A program made the translations under genes and the position numbers. A model generated the notes under the pieces. That model was given only the letters and a program-made list of their open reading frames with translations. It was not told where the DNA came from and searched no databases. From Hippopus hippopus (Eukaryota > Mollusca > Bivalvia > Cardiida > Cardiidae), in contig OX328107.1 in assembly GCA_946811185.2 (NCBI GenBank), positions 9,141,565 to 9,205,564 on the forward strand: a DNA stretch of 64,000 nucleotides, given 5' to 3'. Within the stretch, counting starts at the first letter, position 1, and each line of letters begins with the position of its first letter. Shown here piece after piece: positions 24,801-36,377 of the stretch.

Positions 24801-27800
24801 CGGCTAGAATAACATCAAATTCGACGACAGCAATCATATCAACTTCGACGGCAGCAACATCGGTAACCAATTCAAGGACGTTGACACCAGCATCAAATGA
24901 CATGAACAAAACATCAAAGTCGACGACACCAACAACAATGAATTCGAAGACACCATTATCAACTGCAAATTCGTCGACACCAGTGTTATTAAATTCGACG
25001 ACTGCAATAATATCAACTTTGACAGCAGCAACATCGGTAACCAATTCAACGGCGTTGACACCAGCATCAAATGACATGAACAAAACATCAAATTCGACGA
25101 CGCCAACAACAATGAATTCGAAGACACCATTATCAACTGCAAATTCGTCGACACCAGTGTTATTAAATTCGACGGCTAGAATAACATCAAATTCGACGAC
25201 AACAATTATATCAACTTCGACGGCAGCAACATCTGTAACCAATTCAAGGACGTTGACACCAGCATCAAATAACATGAACAAAACATCAAAGTCGACGACA
25301 CCAACAACATTGAATTCGAAGACACCATTATCAACTGCAAACTCGTCGATACCAGTGTTATTAAATTCGACGGCTAGAATAACATCAAATTCGACGACAG
25401 CAATATCAACTTCGACGGAAGCAACATCGGTGACCAATTCAAGGACGTTGACACCAGCATCAAATGACATGAACAAAACATGAAATTCGACTACTGCAAT
25501 AATATCAACTTTGACAGCAGCAACATCGGTAACCAATTCAAGGACGTTGACACCAGCATCAAATAACATGAACAAAACATCAAAGTCGACGACACCAACA
25601 ACAATGAATTCGAAGACACCATTATCAACTGCAAATTCGTCGACACCAGTGTTATTAAATTCGACGACACCAATAATATCAACTTTGACAGCAGCATCAT
25701 CGGTAACCAATTCAACGGCGTTGACACCAGCATCAAATGACATGAACAAAACAGCAAATTCGACTACTGCAATAAGATCAACTTTGACAGCAGCAACATC
25801 GGTAACCAATTCAACGGCGTTGACACCAGCATCAAATGACATGAACAAAACAGCAAATTCGACGACACCAATAATATCAACTTCGACAGCAGCAACATCG
25901 GTAACCAATTCAACGACGTTGATTCCAGCATCAAATGACATCAACAAAACATCAAATTCGACGAAACCAACAACATCGAATTCGAAGACACCATTATCAA
26001 CTGCAAACTCGTCCACACCAGTGTTATTAAATTCGACGGCTAGAATAACATCAAATTCGACGACAGCAATTATATCAACTTCGACGGCAGCAACATCGGT
26101 AACCAATTCAAGGACGTTGACACCAGCATCAAATAACATGAACAAAACATCAAAGTCGACGACACCAACAACATTGAATTCGAAGACACCATTATCAACT
26201 GCAAACTCGTCGACACCAGTGTTATTAAATTCGACGGCTAGAATAACATCAAATTCGACGGCAGCAATATCAACTTCGACGGAAGCAACATCGGTGACCA
26301 ATTCAAGGACGTTGACACCAGCATCAAATGACATGAACAAAACATCAAATTCGACGACTGCAATAATATCAACTTTGACAGCAGCAACATCGGTAACCAA
26401 TTCAACGGCGTTGACACCAGCATCAAATGACATGAACAAAACAGCAAATTCGAAGACACCAATAATATCAACTTCGACAGCAGCAACATCGGTAACCAAT
26501 TCAACGACGTTGATTCCAGCATCAAATGACATCAACAAAACATCAAATTCGACGACACCAACAACATCGAATTCGAAGACACCATTATCAACTGCAAACT
26601 CGTCGACACCAGTGTTATTAAATTCGACGGCTAGAATAACATCAAATTCGACGACAGCAATTATATCAACTTCGACGGCAGCAACATCGGTAACCAATTC
26701 AAGGACGTTGAAACCAGCATCAAATAACATGAACAAAACATCAAAGTCGACGACACCAACAACGATGAATTCGAAGACACCATTATCAACTGCAACTTCG
26801 TCGACACCAGTGTTATTAAATTCGACGACACCAAGAATATCAACTTTGACAGCAGCAACATCGGTAACCAATTCAACGGCGTTGACACCAGCATCAAATG
26901 ACATGAACAAAACATCAAATTCGACGACACCAACAACATCGAATTCGAAGACACCATTATCAACTGCAAACTCGTCGACACCAGTGTTATTAAGTTCGAC
27001 GGCTAGAATAACATCAAATTCGACGACAGCAATATCAACTTCGACGGAAGCAACATCGGTGACCAATTCAAGGACATTGACACCAGCATCAAATGACATC
27101 AACAACACATCAAATTCGACTACTGCAATAATATCAACTTTGACAGCAGCAACATCGGTAACCAATTCAACGGCGTTGACACCACCATCAAATGACATGA
27201 ACAAAACAGCAAATTCGAAGACACCAATAATATCAACTTCGACAGCAGCAACATCGGTAACCAATTCAACGACGTTGATTCCAGCATCAAATGACATGAA
27301 CAAAACATCAAATTCGACGACACCAACAACATCGAATTCGAAGACACCATTATCAACTGCAAATTCGTCGACACCAGTGTTACTAAATTCGACGGCTAGA
27401 ATAACATCAAATTCGACGACAGCAATTACATCAATTTCGACGGCAGCAACATCGGTAACCAATTCAACGGCGTTTACACCAGCATCAAATAACATGAACA
27501 AAACATCAAAGTCGACGACACCAACAACATTGAATTCGAAGACACAATTATCAACTGCAAACTCGTCCACACCAGTGTTATTAAATTCGACGGCTAGAAT
27601 AACATCAAATTCGACGGCAGCAATATCAACTTCGACGGAAGCAACATCGGTGACCTATTCAAGGACGTTGACACCAGCATCAAATGACATGAACAAAACA
27701 TCAAATTCGACTACTGCAATAATATCAACTTTGACAGCAGCAACATCGGTAACCAATTCAACGGCGTTGACACCAGCATCAAATGACATGAACAAAACAG

Positions 27801-30800
27801 CAAATTCGACGACACCAACAACAATGAATTCGAAGACACCATTATCAACTGCAAATTCGTCGACACCAGTGTTATTAAATTCGACGACACCAAGAATATC
27901 AACTTTGACAGCAGCAACATCCGTAACCAATTCAACGGCGTTGACACCAGCATCAAATGACATGAACAAAACATCAAATTCGACGACACCAACAACAATG
28001 AATTCGAAGACACCATTATCAACTGCAAATTCGTCGACACCAGTGTTATTAAATTCGACGACTGCAATAATATCAACTTTGACAGCAGCAACATCGGTAA
28101 CCAATTCAACGGCGTTGACACCAGCATCAAATGACATGAAGAAAACAGCAAATTCGACGACACCAATAATATCAACTTCGACAGCAGCAACATCGGTAAC
28201 CAATTCAACGGCGTTGACACCAGCATCAAATGACATGAACAAAACAGCAAATTCGACGACACCAATAATATCAACTTCGACAGCAGCAACATCGATAACC
28301 AATTCAACGACGTTGATTCCAGCATCAAATGACATGAACAAAACATCAAATTCGACGAAACCAACAACATCGAATTCGAAGACACCATTATCAACTGCAA
28401 ACTCGTCGACACCAGTGTTATTAAATTCGACGGCTAGAATAACATCAAATTCGACGACAGCAATTATATCAACTTCGACGGCAGCAACATCGGTAACCAA
28501 TTCAAGGACGTTGACACCAGCATCAAATAACATGAACAAAACATCAAAGTCGACGACACCAACAACATTGAATTCGAAGACACCATTATCAACTGCAAAC
28601 TCGTCGACACCAGTGTTATTAAATTCGACGGCTAGAATAACATCAAATTCGACGGCAGCAATATCAACTTCGACGGCAGCAACATCGGTGACCAATTCAA
28701 CGACGTTGACACCAGCATCAAATGACATGAACAAAACATCAAATTCGACTACTGCAATAAGATCAACTTTGACAGCAGCAACATCGGTAACCAATTCAAC
28801 GGCGTTGACACCACCATCAAATGACATGAACAAAACAGCAAATTCGAAGACACCAATAATATCAACTTCGACAGCAGCAACATCGGTATCCAATTCAACG
28901 ACGTTGATTCCAGCATCAAATGACATCAACAAAACATCAAATTCGACGACACCAACAACATCGAATTCGAAGACACCATTATCAACTGCAAACTCGTCGA
29001 CACCAGTGTTATTAAATTCGACGGCTAGAATAACATCAAATTCGACGACAGCAATTATATCAACTTCGACGGCAGCAACATCGGTAACCAATTCAAGGAC
29101 GTTGACACCAGAATCAAATAACATGAACAAAACATCAAAGTCGACGACACCAACAACAATGAATTCGAAGACACCATTATCAACTGCAAATTCGTCGACA
29201 CCAGTGTTATTAAATTCGACTACTGCAATAATATCAACTTTGACAGCAGCAACATCGGTTACCAATTCAACGGCGTTGACACCACCATCAAATGACATGA
29301 ACAAAACAGCAAATTCGAAGACACCAATAATATCAACTTCGACAGCAGCAACATCGGTTACCAATTCAACGACGTTGATTCCAGCATCAAATGACATCAA
29401 CAAAACATCAAATTCGAAGACACCAACAACATCGAATTCGAAGACACCATTATCAACTGCAAACTCGTCGACACCAGTGTTATTAAATTCGACGGCTAGA
29501 ATAACATCAAATTCGACGACAACAATTATATCAACTTCGACAGCAGCAACATCGGTAACCAATTCAACGGCGTAGACACCAGCATCAAATGACATGAACA
29601 AAACTGCAAATTCGACTACTGCAATAATATCAACTTTGACAGCAGCAACATCGGTAACCAATTCAACGGCGTTGACACCAGCATCAAATGACATGAACAA
29701 AACAGCAAATTCGAAGACACCAATAATATCAACTTCGACAGCAGCAACATCGGTAACCAATTCAACGACGTTGATTCCAGCATCAAATGACATGAACAAA
29801 ACATCAAATTCGACGACACCAACAACATCGAATTCGAAGACACCATTATCAACTGCAAACTCGTCGACACCAGTGTTATTAAATTCGACGGCTAGAATAA
29901 CATCAAATTCGACGACAGCAATTATATCAACTTCGACGGCAGCAACATCGGTAACCAATTCAAGGACGTTGACACCAGAATCAAATAACATGAACAAAAC
30001 ATCAAAGTCGACGACACCAACAACAATGAATTCGAAGACACGATTATCAACTGCAAATTCGTCGACACCAGTGTTATTAAATTCGACTACTGCAAAAATA
30101 TCAACTTTGACAGCAGCAACATCGGTAACCAATTCAACGACGTTCATTCCGGCATCAAATGACATCAACAAAACATCAAAGTCGACGACACCAACAACAT
30201 TGAATTCGAAGACACAATTATCAACTGCAAACTCGTCGACACCAGTGTTATTAAATTCGACGGCTAGAATAACATCAAATTCGACGGCAGCAATATCAAC
30301 TTCGACGGAAGCAACATCGGTGACCAATTCAAGGACGTTGACACCAGCATCAAATGACATGAACAAAACAGCAAATTCGACTACTGCAATAATATCAACT
30401 TTGACAGCAGCAACATCGGTAACCAATTCAACGGCGTTGACACCACCATCAAATGACATGAACAAAACAGCAAATTCGAAGACACCAATAATATCAACTT
30501 CGACAGCAGCAACATCGGTAACCAATTCAACGACGTTGATTCCAGCATCAAATGACATGAACAAAACATCAAATTCGACGACACCAACAACATCGAATTC
30601 GAAGACACGATTATCAACTGCAAACTCGTCGACACCAGTGTTATTAAATTCGACGGCTAGAATAACATCAAATTCGACGACAGCAATTATATCAACTTCG
30701 ACGGCAGCAACATCGGTAACCAATTCAAGGACGTTGACACCAGCATCAAATAACATGAACAAAACATCAAAGTCGACGACACCAACAACAATGAATTCGA

Positions 30801-32852
30801 AGACACCATTATCAACTGCAAATTCGTCGACACCAGTGTTATTAAATTCGACGACACCAATAATATCAACTTTGACAGCAGCAACATCGGTAACCAATTC
30901 AACGGCGTTGACACCACCATCAAATGACATGAACAAAACAGCAAATTCGACGACACCAACAACATCGAATTCGAAGACACCATTATCAACTGCAAATTCG
31001 TCGACACCAGTGTTATTAAATTCAACGGCTAGAATAACATCAAATTCGACGACAGCAATTATATCAACTTCGACAGTAGCAACATCGGTAACGAATTCAA
31101 CGACGTTGACACCAGCATCAAATGACATGAACAAAACATCAAAGTCGACGACACCAACAACATTGAATTCGAAGACACCATTATCAACTGCAAATTCGTT
31201 GACACCATTGTTATTAAATTCGACAGCTAGAATAACATCAAATTCGACGACAGCAATAATATCAACTTCGAGAGTAGCAACATCGGTAACGAATTCAACG
31301 ACGTTGACACCAGCATCAAATGACATGAACAAAACATCAAAGTCGACGACACCAACAACATTGAAATCGAAGACACCATTATCAACTGCAAATTCGTTGA
31401 CACCATTGTTATTAAATTCGACAGCCAGAATAACATCAAATTCGACGACAGCAATAATATCAACTTCGACAGTAGCAACATCGGTAACGAATTCAACGAC
31501 GTTGACACCAGCATCAAATGACATGAACAAAACATCAAAGTCGACGACACCAACAACATTGAAATCGAAGACACCATTATCAACTGCAAACTCGTCGACA
31601 CCAGTGTTATTAAATTCGACAGCCAGAATAACATCAAATTCGACGACAGCAATAATATCAACTTCGACAGTAGCAACATCGGTAACGAATTCAACGACGT
31701 TGACACCAGCATCAAATGACATGAACAAAACATCAAAGTCGACGACACCAACAACATTGAAATCGAAGACACCATTATCAACTGCAAATTCGTTGACACC
31801 ATTGTTATTAAATTCGACAGCCAGAATAACATCAAATTCGACGACAGCAATAATATCAACTTCGACAGTAGCAACATCGGTAACGAATTCAACGACGTTG
31901 ACACCAGCATCAAATGACATGAACAAAACATCAAAGTCGACGACACCAACAACATTGAATTCGAAGACACCATACTCAACTGCAAATTCGTCGACACCAG
32001 TGTTATTAAATTCGACGGCTACAATAACATCAAATTCAACGACACCAAGAATATCAACTTCGACAGCAACAACATCGGTAACGAATTCAACGACGTTGAC
32101 ACCAGCATCAAATGACATGAACAAAACATCAAATTCGACGACACCAACAACATTGAATTCGAAGACACCATTATCAACTGCAAATTCGTCGACACAGGTG
32201 TTCTTAAATTCGACAACAACATCAACTTCGACGGCACCAACAACATCAAATTCAATGGCACGAACATCCTTAAATTCAAGGCCACTAAGAACATCAAATT
32301 CGACAGCACCAAGAACATCAAATTCGACGACGGCACCAACAATATCTAATACGACGACAACATTAACATTAAATTCGACGACACCGACAACATCAACTTC
32401 GACGGCACCAACAATATCAAATTCGGTGGCACTGACATCATCAAATTCGAGGCCACCACCAACAGCAAATTCGACAACAGCAATAACATCGAATTCGACA
32501 ACACAAACAACATCAAATTCGACGCCACTAACAACATCAAATTCGACGGCACCGAAAACATCAACGTCGACAACAGCAACAACAGCAACACCGGCAACCA
32601 AATCAACAACGTTGACACGAACTTCAAATAACATGAAAACAACAAAAACAACTGTTCCAATTAGTTCAACGTTGGTGACGCAAATGTTGAATACGAGTAG
32701 CAAAACTATAGAAACCACTCAGCTACATAATACGGCATCTGTACTGCAAACAACAATGAGTTCATCGTCATCGACAACCAGTAAAGTAGCATTTATGTCA
32801 ACAGAAAGTACACAACAACAGACGACAATAACATCTGCTGTGCCAGTAGCTG
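15713..32852 (+). CDS. Exon 1: signal peptide plus giant mucin-like Thr/Ser/Asn repeat stalk (interrupted by three stops)
   Basis: The start ATG at 15713 gives a basic n-region (KKRKNFRK) and a hydrophobic core (FFFLIATLSQLGLLC), a plausible signal peptide, with Thr/Ser-rich sequence directly after it. The rest is degenerate tandem repeat. The full unit is 66 residues (198 bp) with landmarks SVTNSTTLTPASNDMNKT, then SNSTTPTTLNSKTPLSTANS, then STPVLLNSTARITSNSTT. Shorter variants lack one or more segments. Each full unit holds about six N-x-S/T sequons plus many Thr/Ser, so the stalk should be heavily N- and O-glycosylated and extended. The frame has no frameshift from start to end, but stops occur at 21674, 25481 and 29573. 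The last part (about 32200-32852) is non-repetitive Thr/Ser-rich sequence. It ends GTA GCT G|GTATTT, a phase-1 donor that matches the phase-1 start of the CCP exons. Reading on would stop 19 bases later. Confidence 0.85.
18661..19008 (+). repeat. Direct tandem duplication, 174-bp period, inside the stalk array
   Basis: The block starting TTCGACGACACCAAGAACAA at 18661 recurs at 18835. It shares private variants (AGAACAATG, TTATCCAATGC, GACGCCTGC), so this is a recent two-copy duplication of 58 codons. Confidence 0.85.
21674..21676 (+). other. In-frame nonsense codon 1 (TGA) in the stalk exon
   Basis: Surrounding repeats read AACAAAACATCAAATTCGAC; here the TCA serine codon is TGA (C to G). The same frame is open again from the next codon. 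Confidence 0.9.
25481..25483 (+). other. In-frame nonsense codon 2 (TGA), a duplicate of the first
   Basis: It is the same TCA-to-TGA change in the same local context, exactly 3,807 bp after the first. It lies inside a block that is nearly identical to the block around 21674. Confidence 0.9.
29573..29575 (+). other. In-frame nonsense codon 3 (TAG) in the stalk exon
   Basis: Other repeat copies read ACGGCGTTGACACCAGC; here TTG is TAG (T to A). The frame continues on the far side to 32852. Confidence 0.9.
31041..32030 (+). repeat. Homogeneous run of five 198-bp units
   Basis: The motif AACATCGGTAACGAATTC begins at 31081, 31279, 31477, 31675 and 31873, exactly 198 bp apart. The units are nearly identical and share the variant GTAGCAACATCGGTAACG, which is rare elsewhere, pointing to the most recent local expansion. 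Confidence 0.9.
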
Positions 32853-32907
32853 GTATTTTTCGTTAGTCTATTTATTGTTGGAAAAGACCCATCTATCTCT
32901 GTTATGT

Positions 32908-33185
32908 TTGCTCTATCAAAAGGGGGTTTAATACATTCCAGTGATGCATGATACCAGGCAAGTCATCATGGGCATCCTTAAAATCGACTGATTATCAATC
33001 AAGTCATCACATAATTATGGATCCATAAAATTCCTTTTTTATAACAACCGACTGAATTATGAGGTAGACTGGTACTTTGACATACAGAAAATTGACAAAA
33101 GTTCCGACCAATGTCAGTACAGGCGCACTTGGTTTGTTTTTTTTTTTTTTTTCAGATACATTAAACTGCCTTTTCTCAAATTTTT
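32908..33185. repeat. Family A MITE copy just after the stalk exon donor
   Basis: It starts GCTCTATCAAAAGGGGGTTT and runs through ATTATGGATCCATAAAATTC and GACTGAATTATGAGGTAGAC. The right end is eroded by a poly(T) run. Confidence 0.7.
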
Positions 33186-33619
33186 TTTCGGTCTTTCAGA
33201 TATTTCACCTTTTACTTTTCTCTCATTTTACTCGAATCACATACTGCTTTGCCAAAACGAGTAAAGTATAGCACACGAGTGAGTGTGTTTCCTTGTATTT
33301 CAAGTCAGGGTATTAATAATTATTATATACCAGTAAATTTTCCAGCTCAAACACATGCGTCGCAATCGAATAAAATAATACACACGACAGAAAAAAAATC
33401 GGTATCTACACACTGTGAAAACCATTTGCAAATATGGTATCTCGCGTACGGCCAAAGCATGCACTGATTTCCGATTTGATAAGTCAAAATATTAAGCTGT
33501 AATATTTATCCGACATTCATAAAAAAGAGTTACTATCCTCCACATTATAAATTGTCTCATTTGTTTGCCGTTTTCAAATAAAATGTCAACAATTGCAAAA
33601 TTTTGTCGTTGAAAGCTGC

Positions 33620-33685
33620 AGATATATAATAAAAGGAATATTATGTACATGTATTTACTTCTCGCTGCGTAAGAAAATTTGAATA
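33620..33685. repeat. Fragment of the 10749-type foldback element
   Basis: ATTATGTACATGTATTTACTTC then AAGAAAATTTG resembles one arm at 10760-10810. It abuts the CCP exon remnant exactly where the missing 5' half should be. Confidence 0.5.
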
Positions 33686-33777
33686 CAACAAAGGCTACGA
33701 TCATACAGACAACAATGTGTTGAGATGTGGAGAAAATGGCGTATGGACTGGCTCTTTGCCTAAGTGTGACATTGTTG
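33686..33777 (+). pseudogene. Decayed 3' half of a CCP/sushi exon
   Basis: The translation NKGYDHTDN followed by VLRCGENGVWTGSLPKC has the last two cysteines and the W-x-G-x-x-P-x-C ending of a sushi domain. It ends with a phase-1 donor (GTTG|GTATGT) like its intact neighbours. The 5' half, with the first two cysteines and the acceptor, is missing. Directly upstream (about 33620-33685) is sequence resembling one end of the foldback element found at 10749-10874. It could be a domain lost by element insertion. Less likely, it is a divergent functional exon. Confidence 0.6.
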
Positions 33778-33791
33778 GTATGTTATAGATG

Positions 33792-34072
33792 TATGAGTTA
33801 TGCTCTGTGATATGTGGATTTAATGCATCTGCAAAATAAAGCGTCAACCCATGTCAGCCAGCGCAGTCCGTACAGGCTGACAAACCGTTTAAAACTTTTT
33901 TGGATTTGGTAAATTTCTTTCTGCATGTTCAAGGACCAGTCTACTTCTTGATTAATTAGATCGTTATACACAAGGGATTTTAAAGAACCATAATTATGTG
34001 ATGACTGTTGACTTGCTTGGCATAAGGCACCACGGGGATGCAATAAAAACCTTTTGCCAGAGCGCCGCTCCT
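33792..34072. repeat. Family A MITE copy
   Basis: It starts GAGTTATGCTCTGTG, has a centre with GTCAGCCAGCGCAGTCCG, and its end region is CATAAGGCACCACGGGGATG. It lies 14 bases after the donor of the CCP remnant. Confidence 0.7.
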
Positions 34073-34180
34073 GCGCATGTACTAATGTAACAAGAATGTG
34101 ACTTCCAGAATTTATAGTTTTTAGATACATGTATTACCATTTCAAATGAGCTTGATGTAATACAATGACCACGACCTCTG

Positions 34181-34183
<3 letters not shown>

Positions 34184-34220
<37 letters not shown>
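34184..34220 (+). repeat. (CT)n microsatellite
   Basis: About 18 CT units, directly followed by unique sequence. Confidence 0.9.
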
Positions 34221-34223
<3 letters not shown>

Positions 34224-34330
34224 TTTCGAAGATATTCCACCAAGATCAGTCTGTTCGCTCCCAAATTATCATCATGGACTACTCTCCTTGGTAATGAACC
34301 ATCCTGTGAAGATTTACAAAATACGTTTGC

Positions 34331-34560
34331 CGGGCCTGGTAGCCCAGCCGGAAACTGGCAATGTTTGAAACCAGGGGGGTCACTGATTCGAATCCCCAGT
34401 TCGACCGATTTCTTTCTGAGGATTGATGACAGTTTTTGCGACGCAATTCATTCCAGTCTCACGAGTAATCATGTTTCGACAATGGATGTGTTGGAAGCAG
34501 CCAGTGGCTTGGGAAGAATATTGTGGAAATACCGGTAAAAGAAACGCCATGAAAGCAAGG
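34331..34560 (+). repeat. tRNA-derived SINE copy
   Basis: The head has GGCCTGGTAGCCCAGCCGG and a B-box-like GATTCGAATCCCC. The body has ATCATGTTTCGACAATGGAT and CAGTGGCTTGGGAAGAATAT, shared with the copies at 9060, 39190, 47870 and 63030. Confidence 0.7.
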
Positions 34561-34739
34561 ATATGGCGCACTGACTGTTGCACATAATTGAAATAATACT
34601 GAAAATGGCAATAAATATCATATAAACAAACATGTAAATAAAACCCGTTTAAATTCAGTGGGCGATTGCTTCTCAGTTATTTATTTATCCGATCAGTTTA
34701 CTTAAGCAAGGTAAAAATAACTCTTTATTAGCACTGCTG

Positions 34740-35006
34740 TTTTTAAAGAAAATGCCGAGGTATTGTCGTAGCCCTGGTGTTGTCCTCGTCGTCTGCGTCG
34801 TCGTGCGAAAACTTATCATATCTCGTATAGACATTTGCATCAAACTTGGACAAGTGTTTAACTACAAGTATTAAAAGTTAAACCTATACTACAAGAGCAG
34901 GTAACCATCAAAGTATTTTTGACACAATAATGTACCTTTTTCGACTTAAAGTTTTCACTGAAAAGCAATCGCAGCCGAGTTGGCACCCGCATGCGGTTCT
35001 CTTGTT
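34740..35006 (+). mobile_element. Non-autonomous element ending in a hairpin plus CTCTTGTT
   Basis: It contains CGTCGTCTGCGTCGTCGTGC followed by a T-rich body and ends GGCACCCGCATGCGGTTCTC with TTGTT. The CCGCATGCGG palindrome just before the end and the CTCTTGTT terminus are the same design as the end of the element at 43704-45530. The left boundary is uncertain. Confidence 0.45.
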
Positions 35007-35009
35007 GTC

Positions 35010-36130
35010 ATATAAATGAAACTGACGTCTTCAAGTAATGAGACGAAGAAATCTATTCTCAAAGATTTTTAGGACAAAGCACAATTGTCGGATGTTGTAG
35101 ACTAGACAGAGTATTTCTGCTGGGCCTGTGTTCACCATCCATTCTAAATTGTGTTCTTTGTTTAGTACTGAAAGTAAGGCAATGTCTCATTTGCTAAACC
35201 ATTTTGTTTCGCAGATCAATCATAAATTACTCACCTAGACGTTTACAAAATTCTTAAGAATAAGACTCAGAATGTTGCAAAGAATGGTTGATGAAAACGG
35301 ACCCTGATCTACAATGTTCACTAAAGTAGGTAACAGTGCCATCGAAGCGGCAATTGGCGTATCGTTGTCGTTACTTTCAAAATTTTATTTGCCACATATG
35401 TACAAAAGCAAAATAACAGGTAAATAAACAAAATGCACTTTGAAAAAAAAAGAAAAAATGTACAGTGTCATAGAGCTCTGTACCTTTAATTACGAGTGTT
35501 TTCAATAACATTTTTCTTAAGCCAGCGTTATAAATGTACTTACATATACATGTATTTAAAATGGTTTTCTTCTTTGTGTTGCTATAAACTTTCAAATTTA
35601 TTTAATGTTACCTATAGGTAATAATACCGTTTAAGACTTTTTTTCGAGTATTTCTAAAGAATGGATAAACTAATAGGAAATAATATTCGCCTTCTTCTAC
35701 ATTTAAATTACAGAATACACCACAAAGTACTGTTACAAAAGCATAATTTAGCAATAACAATCTTGCTTTTTTCGTACAATTAAACAAAAAATAAATTAAG
35801 GATGGGAACAGATAACCATAAAGATAAAAGTATGAACTTATTTATTCAAAACACTTCTATTTCTAATAGCAAATTTTAGTCTTTTTGTATGAATAAGTAG
35901 ATCAAGATAAGCATATACAGAATGTGCAAACGTATTGTTGTTTAATACCTAAATAATTACAGGTCCCGAAATTTGTATAAAATTTAAGAAAAGGGAAGCT
36001 CATAATACTAAACTGGTGTAAAATTGTGGTCAAATATCAAATCTATCGCAACAATATATACTACATAGATCATTTTTTTTTTTTTTTCTTTCTTTTTTTC
36101 AAACAGAAAATAATGCTGATTCCATTTTCA
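35010..36130. other. Intron sequence, nothing recognised
   Basis: AT-rich, with a pyrimidine tract (36070-36100) ahead of the CCP1 acceptor. No further exon with CCP cysteine spacing was found on the plus strand. Confidence 0.5.
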
Positions 36131-36136
36131 TTTCAG

Positions 36137-36316
36137 ACTGCGGGAGGCCTTTAGAAATAGACAATGGATCGTTCATCCTGTCCGGAAATACAACATTTTC
36201 CTCTACCGCAGTATACTCCTGTAATAGTGGATATAAACTTAACGGAACGTCAACGTCACGTAAATGCCAAGCAAACGGAACGTGGAGCAGCCAAGTAGGG
36301 CCTTGTGTTCCTATAG
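36137..36316 (+). CDS. Receptor exon: CCP/sushi domain 1
   Basis: The acceptor CATTTTCATTTCAG precedes it and the donor ATAG|GTAAAT follows; the exon is phase 1 to 1 and 180 bp. Four cysteines are in sushi spacing: CGRPLE, YSCNSGYKL, KCQANGTWSS and GPCVP. Sushi domains are disulfide-bonded extracellular modules used in protein binding. N-glycosylation sequons occur at NGS, NTT and NGT. Confidence 0.93.
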
Positions 36317-36377
36317 GTAAATTTGCTCGTTGAATTATTTGTCTTGAATATGGTTTGTTTGGTATTTATTAATATCA

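Larger units (their letters stand above)
20800..25957 (+). repeat. Segmental duplication within the stalk array, offset 3,807 bp
   Basis: About 20.8-22.15 kb matches about 24.6-25.96 kb at a constant 3,807-bp offset, including private marks such as GCAATCATATC (21023, 24830), the TGA nonsense codon (21674, 25481) and GCAATAAGATC (21963, 25770). Differences appear further on (for example CCACCATC against CCAGCATC), so the copies have begun to diverge. Other blocks recur at different offsets, for example GTGACCTATTC at about 24119 and 27650. Confidence 0.8.
15829..32200 (+). repeat. Coding tandem-repeat array, 198-bp (66-codon) basic unit with shorter variants
   Basis: The array consists of degenerate repeats recognisable by TCGGTAACCAATTCAACG, TTGACACCAGCATCAAATGA and TTATCAACTGCAAATTCGTC. 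Unit lengths change by deletion or duplication of internal segments, always in multiples of three. The left end (about 15.8-16.8 kb) is the most diverged; the right part is highly homogeneous. Confidence 0.9.

Noticed and set aside
15781..32718. Giant antisense open frames rich in Val, Asp and Phe (1,171 to 1,687 codons)
   Set aside because: They mirror the stalk repeats, start inside them and lack a signal peptide or splice context. The plus strand has the signal peptide, sequons and a donor that joins the receptor exons.
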